Assembly: GCF_900108405.1 (NCBI RefSeq)
Contig: NZ_FNXG01000001.1
Location: 496,001-560,000 of the forward strand
DNA: 64,000 nt
Direction: 5' to 3'
DNA from: Paracoccus alkenifer
GTDB lineage: Bacteria > Pseudomonadota > Alphaproteobacteria > Rhodobacterales > Rhodobacteraceae
How positions within the stretch are numbered: the first letter of the stretch is position 1; each line of letters starts with the position of its first letter. Shown piece after piece: positions 19,838 through 28,030 of the stretch. Position numbers and translations under genes: made by a program. The notes under the pieces were generated by a model. It was not told where the DNA came from. It did no database searches and saw nothing but the letters and a program-made list of their open reading frames with translations.

Positions 19838-20917
19838 CTAGAACAGCGCAAGCTGATCGCCCGGCCGTGGCGGCGGGGCGAAACGGCTGCAATCAAGCGG
19901 CGGTGCGGTGCGGTCATAGCCCAGCCTCTTGCGGGCGATGCGGAAACGCTGGTGCATCAGGTCAGCCTCAACCCCCTCGCCGCGCATCCGCTGGCCAAAG
20001 CGCGGGTCGTTGTCGCGGCCGCCGCGGATCGCGTGGATGCGCGACATCACATGGGCGGCGCGGCCGGGGTGGTGGCGGTCCAGCCAGTCTCGAAACAGCG
20101 CCGCGACCTCAAGCGGCAGGCGGATCGGGATCATGCTGGCGCTGGCGGCGCCGGCTTTGCGCGCCGCCGCCAGCAGCGATTCGATTTCGTGGTCGGTCAG
20201 CCCGGGGATGATCGGGGCCAGCATCACCCGCACCCGGACCCCGGCCCCGGCCAGCGCCCCGATCATCGCCAGCCGCGTGGCGGGGGCCGGGGCGCGGGGT
20301 TCCATCTGCCGGGCAAGCGCGGGGTCCAGCGTGGTCAGCGACACGCCGACGAAGATCTGCCCCCGCGCCGCCATCGCCCCGATCAAGTCGAGATCGCGCA
20401 GCACCAGACGCCCGCGCGTCACCAGGCTGACCGGGTGGTTCCAGTCATGCAGCACCCGCAGGCATTGCCGCATGATGCCCAGCCGCGATTCGGCCGGCTG
20501 ATAGGGGTCGGTGTTGGTGCCAAAGGCGATGGGCGCCACCGCATATCCCGGCCGGGCGATTTCCGCCGCCAGCAGCCGCGCGGCATCGGGCTTGGCGGTG
20601 ATGCGGGTTTCAAAGTCCAGCCCCGGTGACAGCCCCAGATAGGCGTGACTGGGGCGCGCGAAACAATAGATGCAGCCATGTTCGCAGCCCCGATACGGGT
20701 TCACCGAGCGGTCAAAGGGCACGTCCGGCGACTGGTTGCGGCTGATGATCCGGCGCGGGGTCTCAAGCGAGATTTCCGTGCGCAGCAGATGTTCGTCGGG
20801 CGCGCTGTCCCAGCCGTCGGATTCGCGCACCGCCTGATAGGGCTCGAATCGCCCGGCCGGGCGGTGGGCCGCACCGCGCGCCTTGAGGATTTCATCGGGA
20901 TCGCGCGGTGGCAGCAT
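19838..20917 (-). CDS. PA0069-family radical SAM protein
   Basis: A 359-residue radical SAM enzyme. The [4Fe-4S]/SAM motif is C-x3-C-x2-C at Cys78, Cys82 and Cys85 (YRGCEHGCIYCFARPSH). The rest resembles the SplB-like/Rv2578c (PA0069) group: FETRITAKPDAARLLAAE, FGTNTDPYQPAE, RVMLAPIIPGLTDHE. Members of this group are widespread in proteobacteria and have no assigned substrate; the similarity to spore photoproduct lyase does not prove a DNA-repair role. It begins MLPPRDPDEILKARG and is followed closely by arsC. Confidence 0.9.
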   Translation of the reverse strand: MLPPRDPDEILKARGAAHRPAGRFEPYQAVRESDGWDSAPDEHLLRTEISLETPRRIISRNQSPDVPFDRSVNPYRGCEHGCIYCFARPSHAYLGLSPGLDFETRITAKPDAARLLAAEIARPGYAVAPIAFGTNTDPYQPAESRLGIMRQCLRVLHDWNHPVSLVTRGRLVLRDLDLIGAMAARGQIFVGVSLTTLDPALARQMEPRAPAPATRLAMIGALAGAGVRVRVMLAPIIPGLTDHEIESLLAAARKAGAASASMIPIRLPLEVAALFRDWLDRHHPGRAAHVMSRIHAIRGGRDNDPRFGQRMRGEGVEADLMHQRFRIARKRLGYDRTAPPLDCSRFAPPPRPGDQLALF

Positions 20918-21036
20918 TCTGCCAGAAATGGAACAATTCAGGAACAATTGCAAGCATCGCGTTCACCGAATCTGCAATCGCCGCTTTTCAACCGGCGACG
21001 CCGGTCCCATATTGAGGGCAGAGAAGGAGGGAACCC

Positions 21037-21222
21037 ATGCCCCTGCCCCATTTCCTGCTGCTGGTCCTGGCCGTGATGCTGGCCGCCGCGCTGACCCTGG
21101 CGCTGGCGATCGCGCTGGGGGTGCCGTTGCAGGTATTCGCGCTGGTGACGGTGATTGCGGCGCTGGTTGCGCATCTGTCGGCGCGGGCGGGCAACGGTCC
21201 GGGGCACAGGCCCGAGGCATAG
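21037..21222 (+). CDS. Small two-helix membrane protein
   Basis: A 61-residue hypothetical protein with two hydrophobic segments (roughly residues 5-27 and 30-49, rich in Leu/Ala/Val) and a short polar tail (ARAGNGPGHRPEA). It is preceded by a strong ribosome site, AAGGAGGGAACCC before the ATG, which makes a real gene likely despite the size. It lies alone on the plus strand between the radical SAM gene and the HNH nuclease gene, which are both on the minus strand. No family was recognised; a single-operon small inner-membrane protein is the most that can be said. Confidence 0.72.
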   Translation: MPLPHFLLLVLAVMLAAALTLALAIALGVPLQVFALVTVIAALVAHLSARAGNGPGHRPEA

Positions 21223-21248
21223 GAACCCGAAAGACCGGGCGCACAGGC

Positions 21249-21851
21249 TCAGCCTTCCAGCTCGGCATCCCAGTAGAGGTAATCCATCCAGCTGACATGC
21301 AGGTGATTGGGCGGAAAGCGCCGGCCGATCCTGTGCATTTCCTCGGTTCCCGGCCGGCGCGGCGGGCGCTTGAGCCGCAGCCCCGAGGCACGCAGGCTCT
21401 TGCTGGCCTTGCGCAGGTTGCAGGGCGAACAGGCAGCGACCACGTTTTCCCAGCTGGTCACGCCGCCCCGCGACCGCGGCACCACATGGTCAAAGGTCAG
21501 TTCTCCGCGTGCGCCGCAATACTGGCAGCGGAATTCGTCGCGCAGGAACAGGTTGAAACGGGTAAAGGCTACGTGTTTGCGCGGCTTGACGTAATCGCGC
21601 AGCACCACGACCGAGGGGATGCGGATCGCCGCGTGCTGGCTGCGCACCACCTCGTCATATTCGGCAAGGATCGCGACCCGGTCCAGCACCACCGCCTTGA
21701 CGGTTTCCTGCCACGGCCACAGCGACAGCGGGTAATAGCTCAGCGGGCGGTGGTCGGCGTTCAGGATCAGGGCGGGGTTGCGGCGCAATGCAGCGGGGTC
21801 GCGCACGAACTGGGTGCGGAAATCCGTGTCCACCTGCCTGTTGTCGAGCAT
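21249..21851 (-). CDS. HNH endonuclease
   Basis: A 200-residue protein with a C-terminal HNH nuclease domain. Zinc cysteines are Cys109/Cys112 (CQYCG) and Cys141/Cys144 (CSPCN), enclosing the catalytic TFDHVVPRSRGG (His122) and SWENVVAAC. The N-terminal part (ALILNADHRPLSYYPLSLWPW...AVVLDRVAILAEYD) is a well-conserved extension in solitary bacterial HNH proteins that are not part of phages or restriction systems. The start MLDNRQVDTDF is chosen; 32 further upstream codons lie in the promoter region. The biological role is not known, and nothing nearby suggests toxin or homing activity. Confidence 0.9.
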   Translation of the reverse strand: MLDNRQVDTDFRTQFVRDPAALRRNPALILNADHRPLSYYPLSLWPWQETVKAVVLDRVAILAEYDEVVRSQHAAIRIPSVVVLRDYVKPRKHVAFTRFNLFLRDEFRCQYCGARGELTFDHVVPRSRGGVTSWENVVAACSPCNLRKASKSLRASGLRLKRPPRRPGTEEMHRIGRRFPPNHLHVSWMDYLYWDAELEG

Positions 21852-21989
21852 CCGCGATCTGTCCCCCCGCCTTTCCGCATCAAGGAACCTGCGCCGACTA
21901 TATGCCCGTGAAAGCCGCTGGCAAGCGTCAACAGCGGCCGCGCGCAAGGTTTCGCGCGGCCGTCATGCGGGGTGAAAACCCGTGACTGG

Positions 21990-22646
21990 TCAGCCGGTCC
22001 CCAGCCGCGCGCGGATAAAGGACAGCGCCGCGCCTAGCCCGTCGGGGGAAATCCCGTGGCCGGTGCCGCGCATGATGTGGGTCGCGACCTCGAACCCCGC
22101 GCCGCTCAGCGCGCGCTCGGCCAGGCCCATGTCGGCAAAGGGGACCATCTGGTCCTGATCGCCGTGCAGCAGCAGCACCGGCGGGTGCTGCCTGGCCTCG
22201 GCCAGCAGCTCGGGAGCGAGCAGCCGCCCGGAAAACCCGACGATCCCCGCCACCGCCTGATCGCGGCGCGGCAGCACATGCAGCGCCATCATCGTGCCCT
22301 GCGAAAATCCGACCACCACCATGCGATCGGCGGCCAGCCCTTCGCGCGCCAGCACGGAATCGAGGAACCCGTTCAGGTCGTCGATGGCATGGGCCATCGA
22401 GGCGCGGGCTTCGTCCTCGGTCGAGCCGTCCAGCCAGGGGATCGGAAACCACTGGAATCCCATGGGGTTGTTGCGGCAGCGTTCGGGCGCGTCGGGGGAA
22501 TAGAACGCGGTCCGCGGCAGATGGGGCGCCAGCGGATCGGCCAGCCCCAGCAGGTCGACCCCGTCGGCGCCATAGCCGTGCAGGAACACCACCACCGAAT
22601 CCGCCTGTGCAGGCCCGCGGCGTCCGGATTGCAACTCTCGCGTCAT
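21990..22646 (-). CDS. Phospholipase/carboxylesterase family alpha/beta hydrolase
   Basis: A 218-residue serine hydrolase of the LysoPLA2/YpfH type. The oxyanion region is FLHGYGADGVDL, the nucleophile Ser115 is in VGFSQGTMMAL, the acid is in HGDQDQMVPF (about residue 163-165) and the histidine is His197 in GTGHGIS. No signal peptide is visible, so it is probably a cytosolic esterase with small acyl esters or lysophospholipids as substrates. The start overlaps the stop of the DNA glycosylase gene as ATGA (22643-22646), placing it last in a tight three-gene operon with the glycosylase and a GntR regulator. Confidence 0.9.
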   Translation of the reverse strand: MTRELQSGRRGPAQADSVVVFLHGYGADGVDLLGLADPLAPHLPRTAFYSPDAPERCRNNPMGFQWFPIPWLDGSTEDEARASMAHAIDDLNGFLDSVLAREGLAADRMVVVGFSQGTMMALHVLPRRDQAVAGIVGFSGRLLAPELLAEARQHPPVLLLHGDQDQMVPFADMGLAERALSGAGFEVATHIMRGTGHGISPDGLGAALSFIRARLGTG

Positions 22647-23272
22647 GTCACCCCCTCGCGTCCCTTGGCTTCGCGGTAATAGGCCCACAGGCCCCGCGCC
22701 GCAACCGAACGCCAGGGCGCCCATGCCTCGGCCTGCGCGGCCAGCGCCTTGGGGCGGGGGCGTTCGGGCAGGTCATACATCAGCCGCGCGGCCTCTTGCA
22801 GGGCAAGATCGGCGGGGGCGAACACATCGGCCCGGCCCAGCGCAAAGATCAGATACATCTCGGCGGTCCAGCGCCCGATCCCGGGCAGCGCGGTCAGCGT
22901 GGCGATCACCTGTTCGTCGGGCCGCTCGCGCAGCGCGTCAAAGTCGATGCCCGCCTCGGCCACCGCCCGCAGATAGCGCCGCTTGGGGCCGGACAGGCCG
23001 CAAAGCCGCAGCGTCTCGTCCTCGGCGGCCAGCACGGTTTCGGGGCGGTCCAGCCCGGCCTGGGTCAGCCGGCCAAAGATGGTGCGCGCGGCACTGGTGG
23101 AAAGCTGCTGCGAGGTGATCGCATTGACGATCGCCGCGAAACCGTCCGGGCGCCGGCGCAGTTCCAGCGGCCCCAGCCCGGGCAGCACCCGCGCCCAGAC
23201 CGGGCAGATACGGGCCAGATGCGCGGCGCCCTCGGCCACATCCGCATCGGCCTCGATCAGCCGCAGGCTCAC
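22643..23272 (-). CDS. DNA-3-methyladenine glycosylase (AlkA-like, HhH-GPD family)
   Basis: A 209-residue base-excision repair glycosylase that should release alkylated purines from DNA. The helix-hairpin-helix is LPGIGRWTAEMYL (residues 129-141), followed by the catalytic aspartate, probably Asp155, in FAPADLALQEA. The N-terminal AITSQQLSTSAA helix is typical of AlkA/Mag. There is no Fe-S cysteine cluster, so it is not an endonuclease III. It starts with GTG, overlapping the stop of the GntR gene (GTGA, 23269-23272), and overlaps the hydrolase gene downstream by four bases, so its translation is coupled to both neighbours. Confidence 0.93.
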   Translation of the reverse strand: MSLRLIEADADVAEGAAHLARICPVWARVLPGLGPLELRRRPDGFAAIVNAITSQQLSTSAARTIFGRLTQAGLDRPETVLAAEDETLRLCGLSGPKRRYLRAVAEAGIDFDALRERPDEQVIATLTALPGIGRWTAEMYLIFALGRADVFAPADLALQEAARLMYDLPERPRPKALAAQAEAWAPWRSVAARGLWAYYREAKGREGVT

Positions 23273-23916
23273 CGCGGGCCCTGTTCGATGGTGCTGGCCC
23301 AGACCCGCGCCGATTCCAGCAGCCTGGTCTGATAGGCGGTCGAGATATGGTTGCGCAGCGCCGATTCCGCCGCCGCCGCATCGCCCGAGGCGATGGCCTC
23401 GACGATTTCCCGGTGCTCGGCCAGCGACCTGTGCCCCCTGCCCTCGGCCGCAAGCGAGGTGCGCGCCATCAGCGCCATGGTGCGATGCACGATGTCGAGC
23501 TGCTGGACCAGATAGCGGTTGTGCGAGGCCAGATGGATCTGGTGGTGAAAGCGTCGGTTGGCACGGCTGAGCGCCTGCGGATCATCGACGATGGCGTGGT
23601 CGTCGTCCACCATGCGGCCCAGCACCAGCACCTCTTCGCGGGTGGCGTGGCGGGCGGCCAGCTTGGCCGCCAGCGCCTCGAGCTCGGTGCGCACGGTGTA
23701 AAGCTCGGCCAGCTGGTTGTGGTCCAGCGTCGCCACGATCAGGCTGCGCCCGTCGCGGGTCAGCATCGACTGGGTTTCCAGCCGTTGCAGCGCCTCGCGC
23801 ACGGGGGTGCGGCTGACGCCGAAACGCTCGGCGAGTTCGGATTCCACCAGCCGGTCGCCGGGGCGATAGGTGCCGTCGTCGATGGCTGCGAGGATCAGGC
23901 TGTATGCGTCTTTCAT
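23269..23916 (-). CDS. GntR-family transcriptional regulator, FCD (FadR-type) domain
   Basis: A 215-residue repressor or activator with an N-terminal winged helix (about 5-70; LAERFGVSRTPVREALQRLE) and a C-terminal all-helical FCD ligand domain (VRTELEALAAKLAARHATREE, RANRRFHHQIHLASHNRYL, ALRNHIS). The histidines in NRRFHHQIH and LAEHREI match FCD metal-site positions. FCD members usually bind carboxylate metabolites. It is the first gene of a three-gene operon with a DNA glycosylase and a hydrolase, so neither partner reveals its ligand. Start MKDAYSLILAAID. The upstream 217 bases contain a strong inverted repeat. Confidence 0.9.
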   Translation of the reverse strand: MKDAYSLILAAIDDGTYRPGDRLVESELAERFGVSRTPVREALQRLETQSMLTRDGRSLIVATLDHNQLAELYTVRTELEALAAKLAARHATREEVLVLGRMVDDDHAIVDDPQALSRANRRFHHQIHLASHNRYLVQQLDIVHRTMALMARTSLAAEGRGHRSLAEHREIVEAIASGDAAAAESALRNHISTAYQTRLLESARVWASTIEQGPR

Positions 23917-24026
23917 GTCGCAGAAAGACTTGGCGCCCAAGGCGCCGGAATGCAAGCGCGCGGGACAGCTGCTGCGGCAAAAGGGGGGCTGTCCGCCCCC
24001 CATCGCCTGACGGCGATTCCCCCCGA

Positions 24027-24084
24027 GGATATTTGCGGCAAGATGAAAACGTCCATGCCGGCTTTCATCTTGCCATAAATATCC
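24027..24084. repeat. AT-core element, copy 4: 22-base near-perfect inverted repeat
   Basis: Two copies of the AT core face each other: GGATATTT...AAGATGAAA (24027-24048) and its reverse complement (24063-24084), identical at 20 of 22 positions, with a 14-base loop. A GC-rich hairpin-like stretch (GGGGGGCTGTCCGCCCCCC) precedes it. It lies downstream of the P1B-4 ATPase gene and upstream of the GntR gene, both on the minus strand, so it may terminate the ATPase transcript. Confidence 0.75.
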
Positions 24085-24133
24085 ACTGCGGCCGCAGCTG
24101 CGGGACACGGCCGCGTTGAGGGGGCGCGGCGGT

Positions 24134-26134
24134 TCAGCCGGCGGCCGAGCCGGGGGTGGCGGCGGCCCGTGGCGCAGTCGGCTGCGGAGCATCGCCCTTG
24201 CGCGCGCCGGTGCGGTCCGAGCGGATCGGGTCGGCCAGCAGCCGCAGCCCGTTCAGCACCACCAGCACGGTGCCGCCTTCGTGGCCCAGCACCGCCAGCG
24301 GCAGCGGCAGTGCGAAAAACAGGCTGCCGGCCACCAGCACCACCATCATGCCCACCGAAAAGACCAGGTTCTGCCGGATGATCCGCCTTGTGCGCCGCGC
24401 CAGCCGGTGCGCACCCGCCAGCCGTCCCATGTCGTCCGACAGCAACGCCACATCCGCCGCTTGCAGCGCCACGTCACTGCCGGCCGCGCCCATGGCGATG
24501 CCGACATCGGCGCGGGCCAGCGCGGCGGCGTCGTTCACCCCGTCGCCGACAAAGGCGACGCGGCCGTGCGCAGCCAGTTCGCCCACCAGCCGCACCTTGT
24601 CCTCGGGCAGCAGGTCGGCGTGGATGTCGGCGGGGTCAAAGCCCAGTTCGGCCCCGATCCGCAGCCCGACCGCGCGGCGGTCGCCGGTCATCATGGCGAT
24701 GGTCCCGACGCCCGCGCGGCGCAAGGCCGCAAGCCCCTCGGCCGAGGTTTCGCGCGGACGGTCGGCCACCGCGACGGCGCCGAGGATCCGCGTGCCGCGC
24801 CCCAGCCAGATGATCGTCTGCGCGCCCTCGTGCAGGAAGTCATGTTGCAGGCCGTCATGTTGCAGGTCGGCGCGCGCGCTATCGTCCGGGTCGGCACCTT
24901 GCTGCCGGGCCATGCGCCGGTTGCCGGCCCAGAGTTCCGCGCCCCTAGCGTCCACCCCGCTGATCCCGGCGCTGGCCAGCGACACCACGTCGCGGATCGG
25001 CGCCGGGACAATGCCGCGCTCGGCGGCATGGCGGCGGATCGCATCGGCGATGGGGTGTTCGGACTGCGCCTCAAGCCCGGCCAGCAGCGACAGGAATTCG
25101 CGCTCGTCATCCCGCGCCTCGACCGCGGTCACCACCGCCTTGCCGGTGGTCAGCGTGCCGGTCTTGTCAAATGCGAAGGTCTCGACATCGGCCAGCATTT
25201 CCAGCGCGGCGCCGCCCTTGAACAGCACGCCGCCCCGCGCCGCCGCAGCCAGCCCCGACAGGATCGCCGCCGGGACCGAGATCACCACCGCGCAGGGGCT
25301 GGCCGCGACCAGCAGCGTGGCCGCGCGATAGAACGCATCCCGCGTGTCCCAGCCCAGCGCCAGGAACGCCAGCAGCGCCAGCACCGAGCCCGCCAGCACC
25401 GCCACCGTGTAACGCTGCCCGAACCAGTCGCTGAAGCGTTCCGAGGGCGCGCGGGCGTGCTGGGCCCGGGTGACCAGCTCGATCATCCGCGCCACGGTGC
25501 TGTCCTCGACCGAGCGGGCGACCCGCACCGCCAGCACCCCGTTGAGGTTCACCGTCGCCTCGAACACCTTGCCGCCGGGCGCCTTGTGGACCGGCATCGA
25601 TTCGCCGGTGATCGTGGCCTCGTCCAGCGAGCCTTCGCCCTCGATCACCACGCCGTCGGCAGGGACACCCGCGCCGGGGCGCAGAATCACCACCTCGCCG
25701 GGGCGCAGGTCGCCCACCGGCACCTCGGTCACCGCGCCATCCGCGCCGCGGCGCAGGGCGCTGGCCGGGCGTAGCGCCATCAGCGCCTGCACCGCGCGCC
25801 GGGCGCGGCCCATGGCGCGCTGTTCCAGCGTGTGGGACAGGTCGAACAGCGTCAGCAGCACCGCGCCTTCCAGCGCGGCGCCAACCGCCGCCGCCGCCAG
25901 CGCCGCCACGATCATCAGCAGGTCGATGTCCAGCACCCGGTCGCGCCACAATTCGCGCAAGGCCCGCCAGGCCGTCGGCACGCCCCCCGCCAGATAGACC
26001 AGTGCCAGCCCCCCCGGGCCCCACGGGCCATGCAGCACGAATGCGTCCAGCGCCGCCAGCGCCATTCCGATCAGGGTGGCGCCGGTCAGCAGCGCCATGG
26101 GATCGCGAGCGACCCCCAGGTGTTTCTGCGTCAA
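24134..26134 (-). CDS. P1B-4-type heavy-metal translocating ATPase
   Basis: A 666-residue inner-membrane metal pump. The phosphorylation site is DKTGTLTTGK near residue 323, the actuator loop is TGESMPVHK and the hinge GDGVNDAAALARADVG. The transmembrane metal motif is SPC (AASPCAVVIS, about residue 280), and the last helices contain HEGGT (about 618). SPC with HEGGT defines subgroup P1B-4 (CoaT/CtpD/PfeT), which export Co(II) or Fe(II). There is no N-terminal heavy-metal-binding domain. The first in-frame start is TTG (26134); ATG at 26098 would give 654 residues. It follows the ferric iron importer genes on the same strand. Confidence 0.9.
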   Translation of the reverse strand: MTQKHLGVARDPMALLTGATLIGMALAALDAFVLHGPWGPGGLALVYLAGGVPTAWRALRELWRDRVLDIDLLMIVAALAAAAVGAALEGAVLLTLFDLSHTLEQRAMGRARRAVQALMALRPASALRRGADGAVTEVPVGDLRPGEVVILRPGAGVPADGVVIEGEGSLDEATITGESMPVHKAPGGKVFEATVNLNGVLAVRVARSVEDSTVARMIELVTRAQHARAPSERFSDWFGQRYTVAVLAGSVLALLAFLALGWDTRDAFYRAATLLVAASPCAVVISVPAAILSGLAAAARGGVLFKGGAALEMLADVETFAFDKTGTLTTGKAVVTAVEARDDEREFLSLLAGLEAQSEHPIADAIRRHAAERGIVPAPIRDVVSLASAGISGVDARGAELWAGNRRMARQQGADPDDSARADLQHDGLQHDFLHEGAQTIIWLGRGTRILGAVAVADRPRETSAEGLAALRRAGVGTIAMMTGDRRAVGLRIGAELGFDPADIHADLLPEDKVRLVGELAAHGRVAFVGDGVNDAAALARADVGIAMGAAGSDVALQAADVALLSDDMGRLAGAHRLARRTRRIIRQNLVFSVGMMVVLVAGSLFFALPLPLAVLGHEGGTVLVVLNGLRLLADPIRSDRTGARKGDAPQPTAPRAAATPGSAAG

Positions 26135-26247
26135 TGGCCGTGCCTGTCTGTGCCGCGCGGGCAGTGGATGGGAAGGCGCGGGGCAAGCCTAGCAGGGCGA
26201 CAGGCGGATTTGAATGACTTTGGTCACGGCAGCGGGCCGGGCCGCGC

Positions 26248-27972
26248 TCAGTTCGGCTTGCCGCCGATCCGGGCCAGCAGCATCGCGGGCAGCGTCCCCA
26301 CCGCCACGATCAGCAGTGCGGCGATGGCGCCCTCTTCGTAGGTGCCGCGGGCGGCCTCGCCATACAGATGGGTGGCGAGGGTTTCAAAATTCAGCGGCCG
26401 CAGCAGCAGCGTGGCCGGCAGTTCCTTCATGCAGTCCACGAACACCAGCAGCGCGGCCGAGGCCAGCGCCGCGCGGCACAGCGGCAGATGCACATGGCAC
26501 AGCGTGCCGCAGCTGCCACGGCCCAGGCAGCGCGCGGCATGGTCGTAGGATCGCGGCAACCGCGCCAGCCCCGATTCCACCCCGCCCGAGCCGATGGTCA
26601 GGAAGCGCACGAAATACGCATAGGACAGCGCCGCCCCCGATCCGATCAGCAACAGCCCGGTCGAAACCCCGAACCATTCGCGCGCGGCGGCGTCGATGCT
26701 GCGATCCAGCGCCGCGATGGGGATCAGGATGCCGATCGCCACCACCGTGCCCGGCATCGCATAGCCGATGGCGGCGATGCGCCCCAGCGCTGCGGTGGTG
26801 CGCGACTGAAAGGCGCGGGTGACAAAGGCCACCAGCAGCCCCGCCGCCACCACGACAGCCGTGACCGAGCCGGCGAGAATCACGGTGTTCAGCGCCTCGC
26901 CCGCCAGCCGCGACGATATGCCCGACACCTGCACCCGCCGGAACGCCACGATGGACAGATGCAGCGCCGGGAACACGAACCCCAGCAGCACCGGCACCAG
27001 CGCCAGCCCCAGCGCGGCAAGCCCTGCGACCCGGCCCAGCCGGTGGCGGGCCAGCGGGCGGGCGCGCTGCGCGTTGGTCCAGTAACGCTGGCTGCGTCGC
27101 GCCCAGCGCTCCAGCACCACCAGCGCCACCACCACCGCCAGCATCACCAGCGCGATCTGCGCCGCCCCCGGCAGGTCGGACCGCGTGACCCAGGTGGTAT
27201 AGATCGAATTGGTCAGCGTGCGGATGCCCAGAAACTCGGTCGCGCCGATGTCGTTCAGCGCCTCCATCAGGGCCAGCGACACCCCCACCGCGATGGCCGG
27301 ACGTGCGAGCGGCAGCGCCACCCGCAGGAACACCCCGCGCCGCGTGACGCCGAAACTGCGCGAGACCTCGACCAGATTGGCGGCTTGCGTGACGAACATC
27401 GCACGGGTGGTCAGGTAGACGTAAGGATAAAGCACCAGCCCCAGCAGCAGGATCCCCCCGGTCATGGAGCGGATGTCGGGCAGGCGGAAATCGCGCGGGC
27501 TGTCGAAACCCAGCAGCGCCCTGATCGCGGTCTGCACCGGACCCAGCGGATGCAGGATATCCAGATAGGCATAGGCGATGATATAGGTGGGCACCGCCAG
27601 CGGCAGCAGCAGCAGCCACTCCAGCCAGCGGCGGCCCGGAAAATCATAGGCGGTGACCAGCCACGCGGTCGAGGTGCCGATTACCGTCACCAGCACCCCC
27701 ACCCCGGCCAGCAGGATCGCGGTCTGGCTGACCGCCTGCGGCAGCACATGCGCCAGCATATGCGACCACAGCCCCTGCGAGCCGCGGGCGGCCTGCCACA
27801 GCAGCGCCAGCACCGGCACCGCCACCAGCGCGGCCACCAGCGCCAGCGCCACCACCCACAGCCGCCCCGAGCGCGAACGCGTCACCGTCACGCCGGCTGC
27901 ACGGACGGGGGCGGCTGCGCGGTCGGGGGCGGCCGGGCGGGCAAGCTCGACGGGATCGGCAGAGACGGCCAT
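26248..27972 (-). CDS. Ferric iron ABC transporter permease (FbpB-like, fused two-domain)
   Basis: A 574-residue inner-membrane permease with two ABC-2-like halves of about six helices each, as in FbpB/SfuB/AfuB. The coupling-loop (EAA) motifs are EVSRSFGVTRRGVFLRVALPLARP in the first half and DHAARCLGRGSCGTLCHVHLPLCR in the second. The gene is third in the minus-strand order ATPase, binding protein, permease, 58 bases after the binding-protein gene. Together they should import Fe(III) from the periplasm. The start chosen is MAVSADPVELARP; ten more upstream codons exist. Confidence 0.92.
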   Translation of the reverse strand: MAVSADPVELARPAAPDRAAAPVRAAGVTVTRSRSGRLWVVALALVAALVAVPVLALLWQAARGSQGLWSHMLAHVLPQAVSQTAILLAGVGVLVTVIGTSTAWLVTAYDFPGRRWLEWLLLLPLAVPTYIIAYAYLDILHPLGPVQTAIRALLGFDSPRDFRLPDIRSMTGGILLLGLVLYPYVYLTTRAMFVTQAANLVEVSRSFGVTRRGVFLRVALPLARPAIAVGVSLALMEALNDIGATEFLGIRTLTNSIYTTWVTRSDLPGAAQIALVMLAVVVALVVLERWARRSQRYWTNAQRARPLARHRLGRVAGLAALGLALVPVLLGFVFPALHLSIVAFRRVQVSGISSRLAGEALNTVILAGSVTAVVVAAGLLVAFVTRAFQSRTTAALGRIAAIGYAMPGTVVAIGILIPIAALDRSIDAAAREWFGVSTGLLLIGSGAALSYAYFVRFLTIGSGGVESGLARLPRSYDHAARCLGRGSCGTLCHVHLPLCRAALASAALLVFVDCMKELPATLLLRPLNFETLATHLYGEAARGTYEEGAIAALLIVAVGTLPAMLLARIGGKPN

Positions 27973-28030
27973 GGGGTGCAACCGGCCCAGGGGCCGCGCC
28001 ACCGCGCAGCCCCCCGGCCCCTTTCGCGGT

